Source of the DNA: Gammaproteobacteria bacterium
GTDB lineage: Bacteria > Pseudomonadota > Gammaproteobacteria > Pseudomonadales > Azotimanducaceae_A
Reading direction: 5' to 3'
Assembly (NCBI GenBank): GCA_012960755.1
Contig: DUAT01000005.1
Location: 1-8,468 of the forward strand
DNA: 8,468 nt
Shown in pieces: positions 1 to 6,810 of this stretch. The translations under genes were made by a program, and so were the position numbers. The first letter of the stretch is position 1; the number at the start of each line of letters is the position of its first letter. The notes below the pieces were generated by a model that had not been told where the DNA came from, made no database searches, and saw only the letters and a list, made by a program, of their open reading frames with translations.

Positions 1-2
1 AG

Positions 3-272
3 GAAGCCTTGAATTATGGTTTCCTCAACTACGTCGTCGAACCTGCTGAATTAATGAACAAAGCCATGCAGCTTGCCGAAAAACTGGCGGCAAATGGTCC
101 AATTGCTGTTCAGGCAATCCGAAAATCGGCGCGGGAAGTGTGGGGACACCCTGAAAAAGAAGCACTTAAACTGGAGTCAACATTTTCTGGACCGGTGTTT
201 CAGACCGAAGATGCCATCGAGGGTCCAAAGGCATTTATGGAGAAACGGACCCCAGTTTATATAGGCCGCTAA
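3..272 (+). CDS. Enoyl-CoA hydratase/isomerase (crotonase family), C-terminal part; 5' end outside window
   Basis: The open frame enters from the left edge and ends at TAA 270-272, giving about 89 residues. It opens with EALNYGFLNYVVEPAEL, which fits the crotonase segment following the active-site region (family pattern A-x-x-A-x-x-x-G-L-V-N-x-V-V). The helical C-terminal trimerisation region follows, with ANGPIAVQAIRKS and the ending GPKAFMEKRTPVYIGR, close to the usual G-x-x-A-F-x-E-K-R-x-P-x-x-x-G-R terminus. Family members hydrate or isomerise acyl-CoA esters in the cytoplasm, in fatty-acid, amino-acid or carnitine-type pathways. The catalytic and oxyanion-hole residues lie in the missing N-terminal two thirds, so the substrate cannot be told. 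The C-terminus looks intact, and the transposase remnant begins only about 16 bp after the stop. Confidence 0.9.
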   Translation, partial: EALNYGFLNYVVEPAELMNKAMQLAEKLAANGPIAVQAIRKSAREVWGHPEKEALKLESTFSGPVFQTEDAIEGPKAFMEKRTPVYIGR

Positions 273-288
273 AAATCAGCATACGGTC

Positions 289-630
289 TTGTTGCGATGT
301 CGTGTATCGGGTGTCAGTTGGGACGATGCTGTTTCGGAGAGCTTCTTTGTGAACCTGGAGATTGAATTGTTAGAAGACAAGGTGAAGGCAAGTCGCGAGG
401 TGGCGCGAGTTAGAATCACAGACTTTATCGAAGTGTTCTACAATCGCCAACGATCGCATCAAACATTGGATTACCAAACGCCACTGCAGCGGGACTCGAT
501 ATTGTCTGCAAGCCGGAACGCCGCAGGGACGCTCAAAACGGTAAGACCTTTTGGCAGAAAACGGGCCCTGTATTGGTCGAAGACATCAAAAAAGATAGAC
601 AGGGACCTGATCACGAGAAAGCACCCATAA
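289..630 (+). pseudogene. IS3-family transposase OrfB remnant (C-terminal end only)
   Basis: Residues 9-67 of this frame (about 313-489) match the C-terminal end of IS3-group OrfB. The block WDDAVSESFF carries the last catalytic acidic residue (family form W-D-N-A-V-x-E-S-F-F). It is followed by NLEIELL and by DFIEVFYNRQRSHQTLDYQTP, the usual I-E-x-F-Y-N-x-x-R-x-H-x-x-L-x-Y-x-T-P ending. Both catalytic aspartates, the HTH region and OrfA are absent, so the protein cannot be active. After about position 490 the frame stays open to 630 but no longer resembles transposase. I found no terminal inverted repeat around it. The sequence differs in type from the complete IS at 6904-8332 and so derives from another element. 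It sits where the missing 5' half of the HNH gene would be expected, which suggests an old insertion or deletion event there. Confidence 0.8.
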
Positions 631-1853
631 CAGAGAACGAGCTCCCAGAGGTGACAGCAGGACAATCTGATTCACCAGCAGAAGTTAAAGTAGATTCTAC
701 AAATGTTTCCGCGGAAACAAATTTAATGGACCTTGAACAGAGTAAGGAACAAGAGCGGCAAGAGGAGCAGGAAAGGATTTTTTCCCAAATGATGCCGGAT
801 GAAGATGGTTATGGAAAGTTTGCATCGCTAGAGGCCAGTGCATTGGTAAGGCTGGCAAATATATTTCTTGAGGAAGGTTATTACTACAAGGCTTCATATC
901 CGGAGGCAAATTTTCCTCAACTAGACCACTGTAAAAAACATCGTCCTGAAGAGGCCCGCCCTAAGGAAGGTTGCCCCAATGGGGATGAATCTGATCTTGA
1001 AGAATATTCTCTCGTTAGAAAGTTCCCTCAGATAGCGCCTGGTAACGACGATGACCAGGAACGCATCGATGACAAGCGAGTTGATGACAAGTGCATTGAT
1101 AAAGAGTGCATTGATAAAGAGTGCATTGATAAAGAGTGCATCAATGAAGAGCGCGGGGTTGAATTTCACAAACAAGAACACCCTGATTCAATCCATCCGA
1201 AACCAGACAGCAGTGATCAAACAAGAAAGCCAACCGGGTCCCTCGGCGAAAAATACCTGATCTTCCTCCATATCAATACCAACGAAGCGAGCCGGGATTA
1301 CAAGATTAATAAATCGGCAACCTGTTCAGTCGACAACAACCGTTTCCTGGCTCCCGAGGTTGCCCGGCGACTGGCCTGTGATGCTCAAATCACGACAGTT
1401 TTGGAAGATGACAAGGGAAATGTACTCAACATCGGCAGGCGATCCCGTGTCATCCCCAGAGCGATGGCCCACGCCTTGCGAATTCGAGACGGTGGTTGTC
1501 TTTACCCGGGTTGCTGCCAGTCAAAATACACCGATGCACATCACATTAAGCACTGGGCAGACGGCGGCGAAACAAACATGGAAAATCTCGCCACCTTATG
1601 TACATTTCACCATAGCCTGTTACACAAAGGTGAGTACCGCATCCATCGTGAAGACAACGGCGACCTGGTATTCACCAACAAACATAACAAAGTCGTGACG
1701 AAATCCTTCTACCCACAATTCCCGGAACACCTGTCATCAGAACTTGATGTTGACCCATCTATTGATGAACACACTGCGGAATGTAAATGGCTGGGTGAGC
1801 AGATGGATATACAGATGGCACTGAATGGGCTGTTTAGGCTGGATGGGAAATAG
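573..1853 (+). CDS. HNH endonuclease of the DUF222/13E12 type, N-terminally truncated
   Basis: The frame is open from TTG 573 and encodes up to 426 residues. The C-terminal half is typical of DUF222-HNH proteins: ARRLACDAQITTVL, then GRRSRVIPRAMAHALRIRDGG, then a zinc/HNH module with C309-x4-C314, DAHHIKHW (H323, H324), ENLATLC (C343) and H346-H347. The DUF222 region that normally fills the first half is largely missing. What remains is a Glu/Lys-rich stretch, the short block LEASALVRLANIFLEEG resembling the end of DUF222, and a repeat-bearing hydrophilic linker. The start is doubtful: TTG 573 lies inside transposase debris with no visible ribosome site, while ATG 726, preceded by GGAA at 713-716, is more believable. 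The HNH fold should bind a metal and nick DNA, but the substrate is unknown. The gene may be a relic whose frame has survived. Confidence 0.75.
   Translation: MVEDIKKDRQGPDHEKAPITENELPEVTAGQSDSPAEVKVDSTNVSAETNLMDLEQSKEQERQEEQERIFSQMMPDEDGYGKFASLEASALVRLANIFLEEGYYYKASYPEANFPQLDHCKKHRPEEARPKEGCPNGDESDLEEYSLVRKFPQIAPGNDDDQERIDDKRVDDKCIDKECIDKECIDKECINEERGVEFHKQEHPDSIHPKPDSSDQTRKPTGSLGEKYLIFLHINTNEASRDYKINKSATCSVDNNRFLAPEVARRLACDAQITTVLEDDKGNVLNIGRRSRVIPRAMAHALRIRDGGCLYPGCCQSKYTDAHHIKHWADGGETNMENLATLCTFHHSLLHKGEYRIHREDNGDLVFTNKHNKVVTKSFYPQFPEHLSSELDVDPSIDEHTAECKWLGEQMDIQMALNGLFRLDGK
1065..1154 (+). repeat. Six 15-bp tandem units inside the HNH gene (pentapeptide repeat)
   Basis: Six consecutive in-frame 15-bp units encode IDDKR, VDDKC, IDKEC, IDKEC, IDKEC and INEER. 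Units 3 to 5 (1095-1139) are identical at DNA level (ATTGATAAAGAGTGC) and the outer units are diverged. Identical middle units point to recent slippage expansion. The array lies in the charged linker between the DUF222 remnant and the HNH core, is strongly hydrophilic and includes several cysteines. The unit length is a multiple of three, so changes in copy number keep the frame. Confidence 0.95.
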
Positions 1854-1975
1854 GCATTAGACGCGGTCCAGCAGCTTCCAACCAACCACCCGTCGATGAG
1901 AAAAGAGATTCTGATCACAACCTTCTTCAAACGGGCGGCTTTTCATGACACGGATTTATCAAAGGCAAGAACCCA
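1727..1975 (+). repeat. Tail repeat copy A: 3' end of the HNH gene plus its 3' flank
   Basis: This is the first of three tandem, imperfect copies. It covers the last 42 codons or so of the HNH ORF (SSELDVDPSIDEH...AECKWLGE...NGLFRLDGK, stop 1851-1853) and about 120 bp of following non-coding DNA. The non-coding part holds ggcattagacg, caaccaaccacc, gagaaaagaga, tctgatcac, catgacacgg and aaaggcaagaac, all found again in copy B. The non-coding flank is therefore copied with the gene end, which suggests that the repeated unit was larger than the ORF. Confidence 0.85.
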
Positions 1976-2195
1976 AACACTCTGCAGAATGCAAATGGCT
2001 CGGCGAGCGCATGGACCTTTCAGATGGCTGGATGGCCTGTTTAGGCTGGATTGGAAATAGGCATTAGACGTGGTCCAGTAGCTTGCAACCAACCACCCCG
2101 TCGACGAGAAAAGAGAATCTGATCACTTCTTCAGGCAGACTGTTTTTTCATGACACGGTACTACCAAAGGCAAGAACTCACCTGTAGGAAATAAA
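1976..2195 (+). pseudogene. Tail repeat copy B: relic of a second HNH gene's 3' end plus flank
   Basis: Homology to the HNH gene begins around HSAECKWLGERMD (about 1979-2024) and lacks the upstream SSELDVDPSIDE block. Relative to copy A the reading frame then shifts near cagatggc, so the ending is no longer read as NGLFRLDGK. The block AECKWLGE is conserved with changes only at third codon positions (GCA, TGC, CTC, GGC against GCG, TGT, CTG, GGT). The flank from about 2047 follows copy A closely and ends in caagaactcacctgtaggaa. It is non-functional. Confidence 0.8.
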
Positions 2196-2362
2196 ACACC
2201 TGTCGTCAGAACTTGACGTTGACCCCTCCATCGACGAACACATCGCGGAATGTAAATGGCTGGGCGAGCCCATGGACATCAGATGGCGCTGAATGGCCTG
2301 TTTAGACTGGATGAGAAGTGAGCATGGGATGCGGAAAGAGTGAATCAAGTAACAATCTGCTT

Positions 2363-2399
2363 CCAACTATCTGTTGTACAAATAGTTGGGGCAGTTTTT
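2363..2399 (+). terminator. Candidate rho-independent terminator
   Basis: A perfect 8-bp inverted repeat, CCAACTAT (2363-2370) and ATAGTTGG (2382-2389), encloses an 11-nt loop and is followed within 6 nt by five T residues (2395-2399). It lies in the part of copy C that is unlike copies A and B and just before tviB, so it could insulate the tviB operon from upstream transcription. The stem is AT-rich and the T tract short, so its strength is uncertain. Confidence 0.4.
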
Positions 2400-2414
2400 A
2401 TGATACGGTATCAT
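2386..2414 (+). promoter_or_regulatory. Possible sigma70 promoter for tviB-tviC
   Basis: TTGGGG (2386-2391) and TATCAT (2409-2414) are 17 bp apart, about 40 bp before the tviB GTG start. An alternative pair is TTGTAC (2374-2379) with TATGAT (2399-2404), spaced 19 bp. Both overlap the candidate terminator hairpin. Neither -35 box is strong, and the call rests on spacing and position only. Confidence 0.25.
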
Positions 2415-2454
2415 CAATAACAAGAACTCATCTGTAAGAAACAAAAGGCTGGAT

Positions 2455-3720
2455 GTGGAAAAGAAAATCGCCGTCATTGGGCTAGGCTACGTGGGGTTAC
2501 CACTCGCGGTCGAATTTGGGAAAAAGTATTCAACTATCGGGTTTGATATTGATGAATCCCGTATTCAGCAACTGAGCCAGGGTATTGAACGCACCCAGGA
2601 GGTGACGGCTGAAGAGCTGTCATTGAGTAACAAGCTGGAATTTACCAGTAATCCGCAACAAATTGCTTCTGCCAACTTTTATATCGTTACAGTTCCTACA
2701 CCGATTGATGATGAAAAAAGGCCAGATTTAACTGCATTGACAAAAGCATCCGAACTTGTGGGTAAAACCTTAAAGCCGGATGATATTGTTGTCTTCGAAT
2801 CTACCGTATTCCCGGGTGCCACTGAAGAAGTTTGTGTCCCGCTGCTTGAGTCAAACTCCGGGTTAAAATATAACGAACAATTTTATGTTGGTTACAGCCC
2901 TGAAAGGATAAACCCGGGTGATAAAGAGCATCGTTTGATTAACATCCCCAAAGTGACTTCTGGATCCACGCCAGAGATCGCCACCATTGTTGATGATGTA
3001 TACGCGTCAATAATCATCGCCGGGACGCACAAGGCAAAATCAATCAAGGTGGCTGAGGCTGCGAAGGTCATCGAAAACACACAAAGAGATCTCAACATAG
3101 CGCTTGTTAATGAGTTAGCCAAAATATTTAACAAACTTGATATCAATACGGCAGACGTACTGGAAGCCGCGGGTACAAAATGGAACTTTCTGCCATTCCA
3201 GCCGGGACTGGTGGGCGGACACTGTATTGGGGTCGATCCCTATTACCTGACTCACATCGCTCAAAAGGCAGGCTATTCGCCAGAAGTCATTCTTGCAGGA
3301 CGCCGCATCAACGATGGGATGGGCGCCTATATTGCAAATCAGGTTGTTCGACTAATGATCAGCAAAGATCTGCGAATAAAAGGTGCTCAATTATTGATAC
3401 TCGGCTTCGCATTTAAAGAAAATTGCCCAGACATCCGCAACACCAAAGTCGTTGATTTACATAGCGCGCTAGAATCTTATGAAATTAATGTTGATGTCTA
3501 TGACCCTTGCGTCAGTGCCAGTGATGTGACGCGAGAATATGGCATCGAATTAACAGAATCCATCGACTCGAAAAAATACAACGCCATCATACTGGCGGTA
3601 GCGCATGAAGAACTCAGGCAGATGACTGCGTCACAGGTCGCGCAAATTTCCGAGCAGGGTGTCGTGATTTATGATGTTAAAAACGCCTGGCCCCATATCG
3701 AGTCTGACGGGCAACTATAA
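2455..3720 (+). CDS. tviB: UDP-N-acetyl-hexosamine 6-dehydrogenase, TviB/WbpO type
   Basis: This is a 421-residue member of the UDP-glucose/GDP-mannose dehydrogenase family, full length for TviB/WbpO (about 420-425). It should perform the NAD-dependent two-step oxidation of the sugar C6 to a carboxylate, giving UDP-GalNAcA or UDP-GlcNAcA in the cytoplasm for capsule or O-antigen synthesis. Visible features are the Rossmann motif GLGYVG (9-14), the NAD-domain strand [15 protein letters not shown] (115-121), [33 protein letters not shown] (201-220, with the conserved Lys204), and the catalytic-cysteine block [15 protein letters not shown] with Cys257. [15 protein letters not shown] marks the C-terminal domain. 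The start is GTG 2455 with AAAGG at 2444-2448. The stop is 8 bp before the GTG of tviC, so the two are co-transcribed. No residue essential to the family appears lost. Confidence 0.93.
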   Translation: MEKKIAVIGLGYVGLPLAVEFGKKYSTIGFDIDESRIQQLSQGIERTQEVTAEELSLSNKLEFTSNPQQIASANFYIVTVPTPIDDEKRPDLTALTKASELVGKTLKPDDIVVFESTVFPGATEEVCVPLLESNSGLKYNEQFYVGYSPERINPGDKEHRLINIPKVTSGSTPEIATIVDDVYASIIIAGTHKAKSIKVAEAAKVIENTQRDLNIALVNELAKIFNKLDINTADVLEAAGTKWNFLPFQPGLVGGHCIGVDPYYLTHIAQKAGYSPEVILAGRRINDGMGAYIANQVVRLMISKDLRIKGAQLLILGFAFKENCPDIRNTKVVDLHSALESYEINVDVYDPCVSASDVTREYGIELTESIDSKKYNAIILAVAHEELRQMTASQVAQISEQGVVIYDVKNAWPHIESDGQL

Positions 3721-3728
3721 GGTTATTC

Positions 3729-4766
3729 GTGACAAACTACGATAGATTAAGGCTTCACTTAAACGACCACGAATATACCTGGTTGATAACTGGCGTCGCC
3801 GGGTTCATAGGTTCGAACCTGCTTGAGCACTTACTCTCTCTTAATCAGAAAGTCGTCGGCCTGGACAATTTCTCCACCGGATTCCAGAAAAACCTTGATG
3901 AAGTCAAGGCCATCGTCACCCGTGAACAGTGGCAGAAGTTTCAATGCCGAAACGGTGACATTCGGGAGCTGGAAGAATGTAAAAATGCAATGCAGAATGT
4001 TGACTACGTGCTGCATCAGGCGGCACTTGGTTCCGTTCCCCGGTCAATTGCAGACCCCTTAACGTCTAATGAAGTTAATGTCGGTGGTTTTTTGAACATG
4101 CTGGTTGCGCTGAAAGATTCCGGCGCTAAACGAATGGTATATGCCGCTTCCAGTTCGACCTATGGCGACAGCGCTGCATTGCCAAAACAGGAGAGTGTTA
4201 TTGGTAACCCGCTTTCCCCCTATGCAGTGACAAAATACGTTAATGAGCTTTATGCAGATGTGTTCGCCCGGACTTATGAAATCGAATCCATCGGTTTGCG
4301 TTACTTTAATGTTTTTGGACCAAGACAAGATCCCAACGGCGCGTACGCAGCCGTAATTCCGCTGTGGTTCAAGGCTCTGCTAAGGGACGAAACCCTGTTC
4401 ATTAACGGCGACGGCGAGACCAGTCGGGATTTTTGTTATGTTGACAATGCGGTGCAGGCCAACCTGCTGGCTGCGACGGTTGATAAAGATTCAGCCGTTA
4501 ACCAGGTCTACAATGTGGCATTTGGAGAACAGACATCCCTGAATCAGCTCTACGGGTTAATTAAACGTCAGACGAATTCACATTGCGAACCAGAATATCG
4601 AGACTTCAGAAAAGGTGATGTATTGCACTCACTGGCCGATATTGACAAGGCACGCACCCTCCTGGGTTACTCACCAGCCTACTCAATAAGAGAAGGCTTA
4701 AAAAAAGCCGCCCGATGGTACACGCACCGCTTTAATGAACACTTTGATAAACCCTTTGATAAGTGA
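3729..4766 (+). CDS. tviC: UDP-N-acetylglucosamine 4-epimerase, TviC/WbpP type
   Basis: This 345-residue extended SDR epimerase closely resembles WbpP/TviC along its whole length. It should interconvert UDP-GlcNAc and UDP-GalNAc (or the acids) using tightly bound NAD. Motifs are TGVAGFIG (21-28, the NAD-binding G-x-x-G-x-x-G), [22 protein letters not shown], the Ser-rich AASSSTYGD with Ser141-143, the catalytic Y165-x3-K169 in [28 protein letters not shown], and [15 protein letters not shown]. Start GTG 3729 has AAGG at 3719-3722, overlapping the tviB stop. The C-terminus carries a short duplicated word (FDKPFDK). The pairing with tviB is the standard UDP-GalNAcA module. No glycosyltransferase, flippase or polymerase follows; the next gene is on the other strand. 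Confidence 0.93.
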   Translation: MTNYDRLRLHLNDHEYTWLITGVAGFIGSNLLEHLLSLNQKVVGLDNFSTGFQKNLDEVKAIVTREQWQKFQCRNGDIRELEECKNAMQNVDYVLHQAALGSVPRSIADPLTSNEVNVGGFLNMLVALKDSGAKRMVYAASSSTYGDSAALPKQESVIGNPLSPYAVTKYVNELYADVFARTYEIESIGLRYFNVFGPRQDPNGAYAAVIPLWFKALLRDETLFINGDGETSRDFCYVDNAVQANLLAATVDKDSAVNQVYNVAFGEQTSLNQLYGLIKRQTNSHCEPEYRDFRKGDVLHSLADIDKARTLLGYSPAYSIREGLKKAARWYTHRFNEHFDKPFDK

Positions 4767-4782
4767 TTCGGTGAGTGACTTT

Positions 4783-4807
4783 CCTATTCAACCCCTCCTA
4801 TTCAACC
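4783..4807. repeat. Short direct repeat at the tviC/PrpF convergent junction
   Basis: The 11-mer CCTATTCAACC occurs twice, at 4783-4793 and 4797-4807, in the 31-bp gap between the converging genes and overlapping the PrpF stop codon (4798-4800). I see no hairpin with a T tract here, so the two transcripts have no obvious terminator between them. It is probably a small slippage duplication. Confidence 0.7.
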
Positions 4808-5916
4808 AAAGTAAAAACCACGCCTTGCATTAACGTCCGTGCAGTACGAATCATCGACGCAGACACTGCCACGTGAGATTCGGGAAGCACCTGTGCCGAT
4901 ACCGACATCGTCCCTGCCGCATGGGCAAAATTCAGTTCAAGCTGTTCTGTCACTTCCCCCGTATTACGTAGCTGATACGCGACCGTGCCAGGGATTGCAG
5001 CAGCCACTGCAAGTGCAATGGCACCGGTACCCGTCATCGCATGATGCGGCTTGCCCATGGAGATGATACGCGCCACCAGATCCACCGAGTCATCTTTGGA
5101 AGCACTCAGCAGACACACCTTGGGCGTCGCCGGTTGATGCTGCGTAATCCAATCAGGATCTTCACCAAGCCCCATGGCAATCGCACCTGCGCATCGAATC
5201 TGTTCCAGTTTGGCCATCATATTGTCATTCGCCAACAAGGTTTTTGGGGATTCTGTGCCATGCAGGCGAAAACGCTGGGCTTCTATGAAGATAGTTGCAT
5301 TGCCAGCATGGACCAGGGTTGCGTCGACCTTGCCAACGTGGGGAACATCCAGGACATCCATTGGATTACCAGTGGGGAAGACATGTCCCTCGTTATCAAA
5401 ACCAGGATTGAGAAATTCGACCTTAACACCGGCACCAGTGCCGGATACACCCGCTATTTCAACGTCCCCGGCAAAAACAACGCGGCCTTGACTATCTGTT
5501 GGGACATGAACCGTGAGTCGCTGGTTCAGATTTTCCTGCCAGACTCTCACCACCGTGAGCTCGCCCGTGGCTTTGACAAGACCCTGCTCAATGGCATAAA
5601 CGCCAACCGCGGAGGAAAGGTTGCCACAGTTGCCTGAATAGTCGATAACGGCTTCTTCAATGCTGACGTGGCCGAACAGAAAGTCGACATCACAATCTGC
5701 CTGTTTCGAAGGCCCTACAATGCATATCTTGCTGGTACTGGATGTTGCGCCGCCAAGTCCATTGAGCTGATTGCCATAACTGTCCGGGCTGCCTATCGCC
5801 GACAGCAGCAACCTGTCACGATCCTGGCTTTGTGAAGGCAGATCTTCCGGCCGAAAAAAGAGCCCGTTACTCGTGCCGCCCCGCATCCAGACCGCTGGTG
5901 TCGATTTTTGAGTCAT
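4798..5916 (-). CDS. PrpF-family isomerase/tautomerase (AcnD-accessory type)
   Basis: This is a 372-residue PrpF-family protein with two diaminopimelate-epimerase-like halves. The start MRGGTSNGLFF (11-21) is diagnostic of the family. LNGLGGATSSTSKICIV includes Lys63, and DYSGNCGNLSSAVGVYA includes Cys97. These correspond to the lysine and cysteine region proposed as the catalytic pair in PrpF. AGNATIFIEA and GKPHHAMTGTGAIALAVAAA (second half) are also conserved. Family members isomerise C=C bonds of tricarboxylic acids: 2-methylaconitate cis-trans isomerase (PrpF), 4-oxalomesaconate tautomerase (GalD) and related enzymes. No prpB, prpC, acnD or gallate genes are in the window, so the substrate stays open. 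It is cytoplasmic, with no signal peptide. ATG 5916 has no clear ribosome site. The gene is divergent from the SDR gene across 74 bp, which suggests shared regulation. Confidence 0.88.
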   Translation of the reverse strand: MTQKSTPAVWMRGGTSNGLFFRPEDLPSQSQDRDRLLLSAIGSPDSYGNQLNGLGGATSSTSKICIVGPSKQADCDVDFLFGHVSIEEAVIDYSGNCGNLSSAVGVYAIEQGLVKATGELTVVRVWQENLNQRLTVHVPTDSQGRVVFAGDVEIAGVSGTGAGVKVEFLNPGFDNEGHVFPTGNPMDVLDVPHVGKVDATLVHAGNATIFIEAQRFRLHGTESPKTLLANDNMMAKLEQIRCAGAIAMGLGEDPDWITQHQPATPKVCLLSASKDDSVDLVARIISMGKPHHAMTGTGAIALAVAAAIPGTVAYQLRNTGEVTEQLELNFAHAAGTMSVSAQVLPESHVAVSASMIRTARTLMQGVVFTLVE

Positions 5917-5937
5917 GTGCAGATTCTAACGTATACT
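5908..5937 (+). promoter_or_regulatory. Candidate sigma70 promoter for the SDR gene
   Basis: TTGAGT (5908-5913) and TATACT (5932-5937) are separated by 18 bp and lie about 54 bp upstream of the SDR start codon. The -35 box overlaps the first codons of the divergent PrpF gene, so the two genes probably share a compact control region. No operator palindrome is obvious beyond the 6-bp GTATAC within the -10 area. Confidence 0.4.
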
Positions 5938-5990
5938 CTCGCCTCATACTCAAGCTACACACACTCGACATCAAAAAGTAAGGAAGAACA

Positions 5991-6785
5991 ATGCAGGATC
6001 TGTTTTCAATTAAAGGCAAAGTCGCATTCATTACCGGCGGCTCCCGCGGCATTGGTGAAATGATTGCCGCAGGCTTTTTGGCCAATGGCGCCAAGGTCTA
6101 CATCAGCTCCCGCAAGGCCGATGCCTGCGACGCAACCGCCAAACGACTGGCCGAGACCTACGGAGGCGAGTGTATTTCCATCCCCGGGGATCTTTCCAAA
6201 ATTGAAGGTATTGAAGCCGCAGTGGCAAAGTTTGCGGAAAAAGAAGGCCAGCTGGATGTTCTGATCAACAACGCCGGAGTATCCTGGGGAGCACCATTGG
6301 AAGAGTTCCCTGAAATTGGCTGGGACAAGGTCATGGACACCAATGTAAAAGGTGTGTTCTTCCTCACCCAGAAAATGCTGCCATTTCTCGAGAAGGCGGC
6401 AACCCATGAAGACCCTGCCCGTGTCATCAACGTCGGTTCGGTCGATGGCCTGAAGATACCTGTATTTGATACCTTTTCATACGGACCATCAAAGGCGGCG
6501 GTGCATCACCTGACCCGTGTGCTGGCATCACACCTGACCAAACGCAACATTATCTGCAATGCCATTGCCCCTGGACCATTCCCCACCTGGATGTTGAGCA
6601 CCGGTGTAGGCGGTGGCGGCAACACAGATATCGACTGGTCCCTGGTCGGTAAAAACAACCCCCGCGGACGGGTTGGTACGGCGGAAGATATTGCCGGTTT
6701 GGCTATATTCCTGAGTTCACGCGCTGGCGCATATACCGTGGGCGAGGTAATTACCTGTGATGGCGGTGCTGTGGCCTGTTCCTAG
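5991..6785 (+). CDS. SDR-family NAD(P)-dependent oxidoreductase, RhlG-like
   Basis: This is a 264-residue classical short-chain dehydrogenase/reductase, a normal length. The cofactor motif TGGSRGIG is at 15-22, followed by SSRKADAC, where Arg41 suggests NADPH preference. NNAG (93-96), the catalytic Ser150, and Tyr164-x3-Lys168 in SYGPSKAAVHHLTRVLA are all present, as is IAPGPF after the catalytic helix. The segments NNAGVSWGAPLEEFPEIGWDKV and EDPARVINVGSVDG recall RhlG-type reductases, which act on 3-oxoacyl or related carbonyl substrates. The exact substrate is not determinable. ATG 5991 has AAGGA at 5980-5984. A Gly-rich loop (GVGGGG, around 205-210) sits in the variable substrate-lid region. 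It stands alone, divergent from the PrpF-family gene, and a role in the same catabolic step is possible but unproven. Confidence 0.92.
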   Translation: MQDLFSIKGKVAFITGGSRGIGEMIAAGFLANGAKVYISSRKADACDATAKRLAETYGGECISIPGDLSKIEGIEAAVAKFAEKEGQLDVLINNAGVSWGAPLEEFPEIGWDKVMDTNVKGVFFLTQKMLPFLEKAATHEDPARVINVGSVDGLKIPVFDTFSYGPSKAAVHHLTRVLASHLTKRNIICNAIAPGPFPTWMLSTGVGGGGNTDIDWSLVGKNNPRGRVGTAEDIAGLAIFLSSRAGAYTVGEVITCDGGAVACS

Positions 6786-6810
6786 ACTGGCCAACAGTCA
6801 TCCCTGGGTT

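Larger units (their letters stand above)
2196..2448 (+). pseudogene. Tail repeat copy C: relic of a third HNH gene's 3' end plus diverged flank
   Basis: It begins at acacctg, the same point as copy A, and reads SSELDVDPSIDEHIAECKWLGEPMD. It then suffers a 1-bp loss near 2279, which produces an early TGA at 2289-2291. In the shifted frame the old ending NGLFRLDEK with a stop is still visible at about 2291-2322. Most codon differences from copy A are synonymous (TCG, GAC, CCC, TCC, ATC, GAC). The middle of the flank (about 2323-2390) is unlike copies A and B, but the end (atgatacgg, caagaactcatctgtaagaa) matches copy B. This end supplies the AAAGG ribosome site of tviB. Copies B and C together account for the gene-free stretch 1854-2454. 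Confidence 0.8.

Noticed and set aside
1065..1154. CRISPR-like array
   Set aside because: The units are 15 bp, directly abutting without spacers, and coding in frame.
921..1181. A minus-strand frame reading repeated FINAL-type units
   Set aside because: It is only the reverse reading of the 15-bp tandem repeat in the HNH gene.
2178..2366. A minus-strand ORF similar to the one at 1709-1930
   Set aside because: The two resemble each other only because both are antisense to the HNH tail repeats.
1854..2448. Integron gene cassettes with attC sites
   Set aside because: The repeated 3' flanks looked cassette-like, but I found no RYYYAAC/GTTRRRY core pair and no integrase.
5041..5637. A 198-codon plus-strand open frame opposite the PrpF-family gene
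   Set aside because: It lies wholly antisense to a gene with clear family motifs, has no recognisable domain and is explained by codon bias of the real gene.
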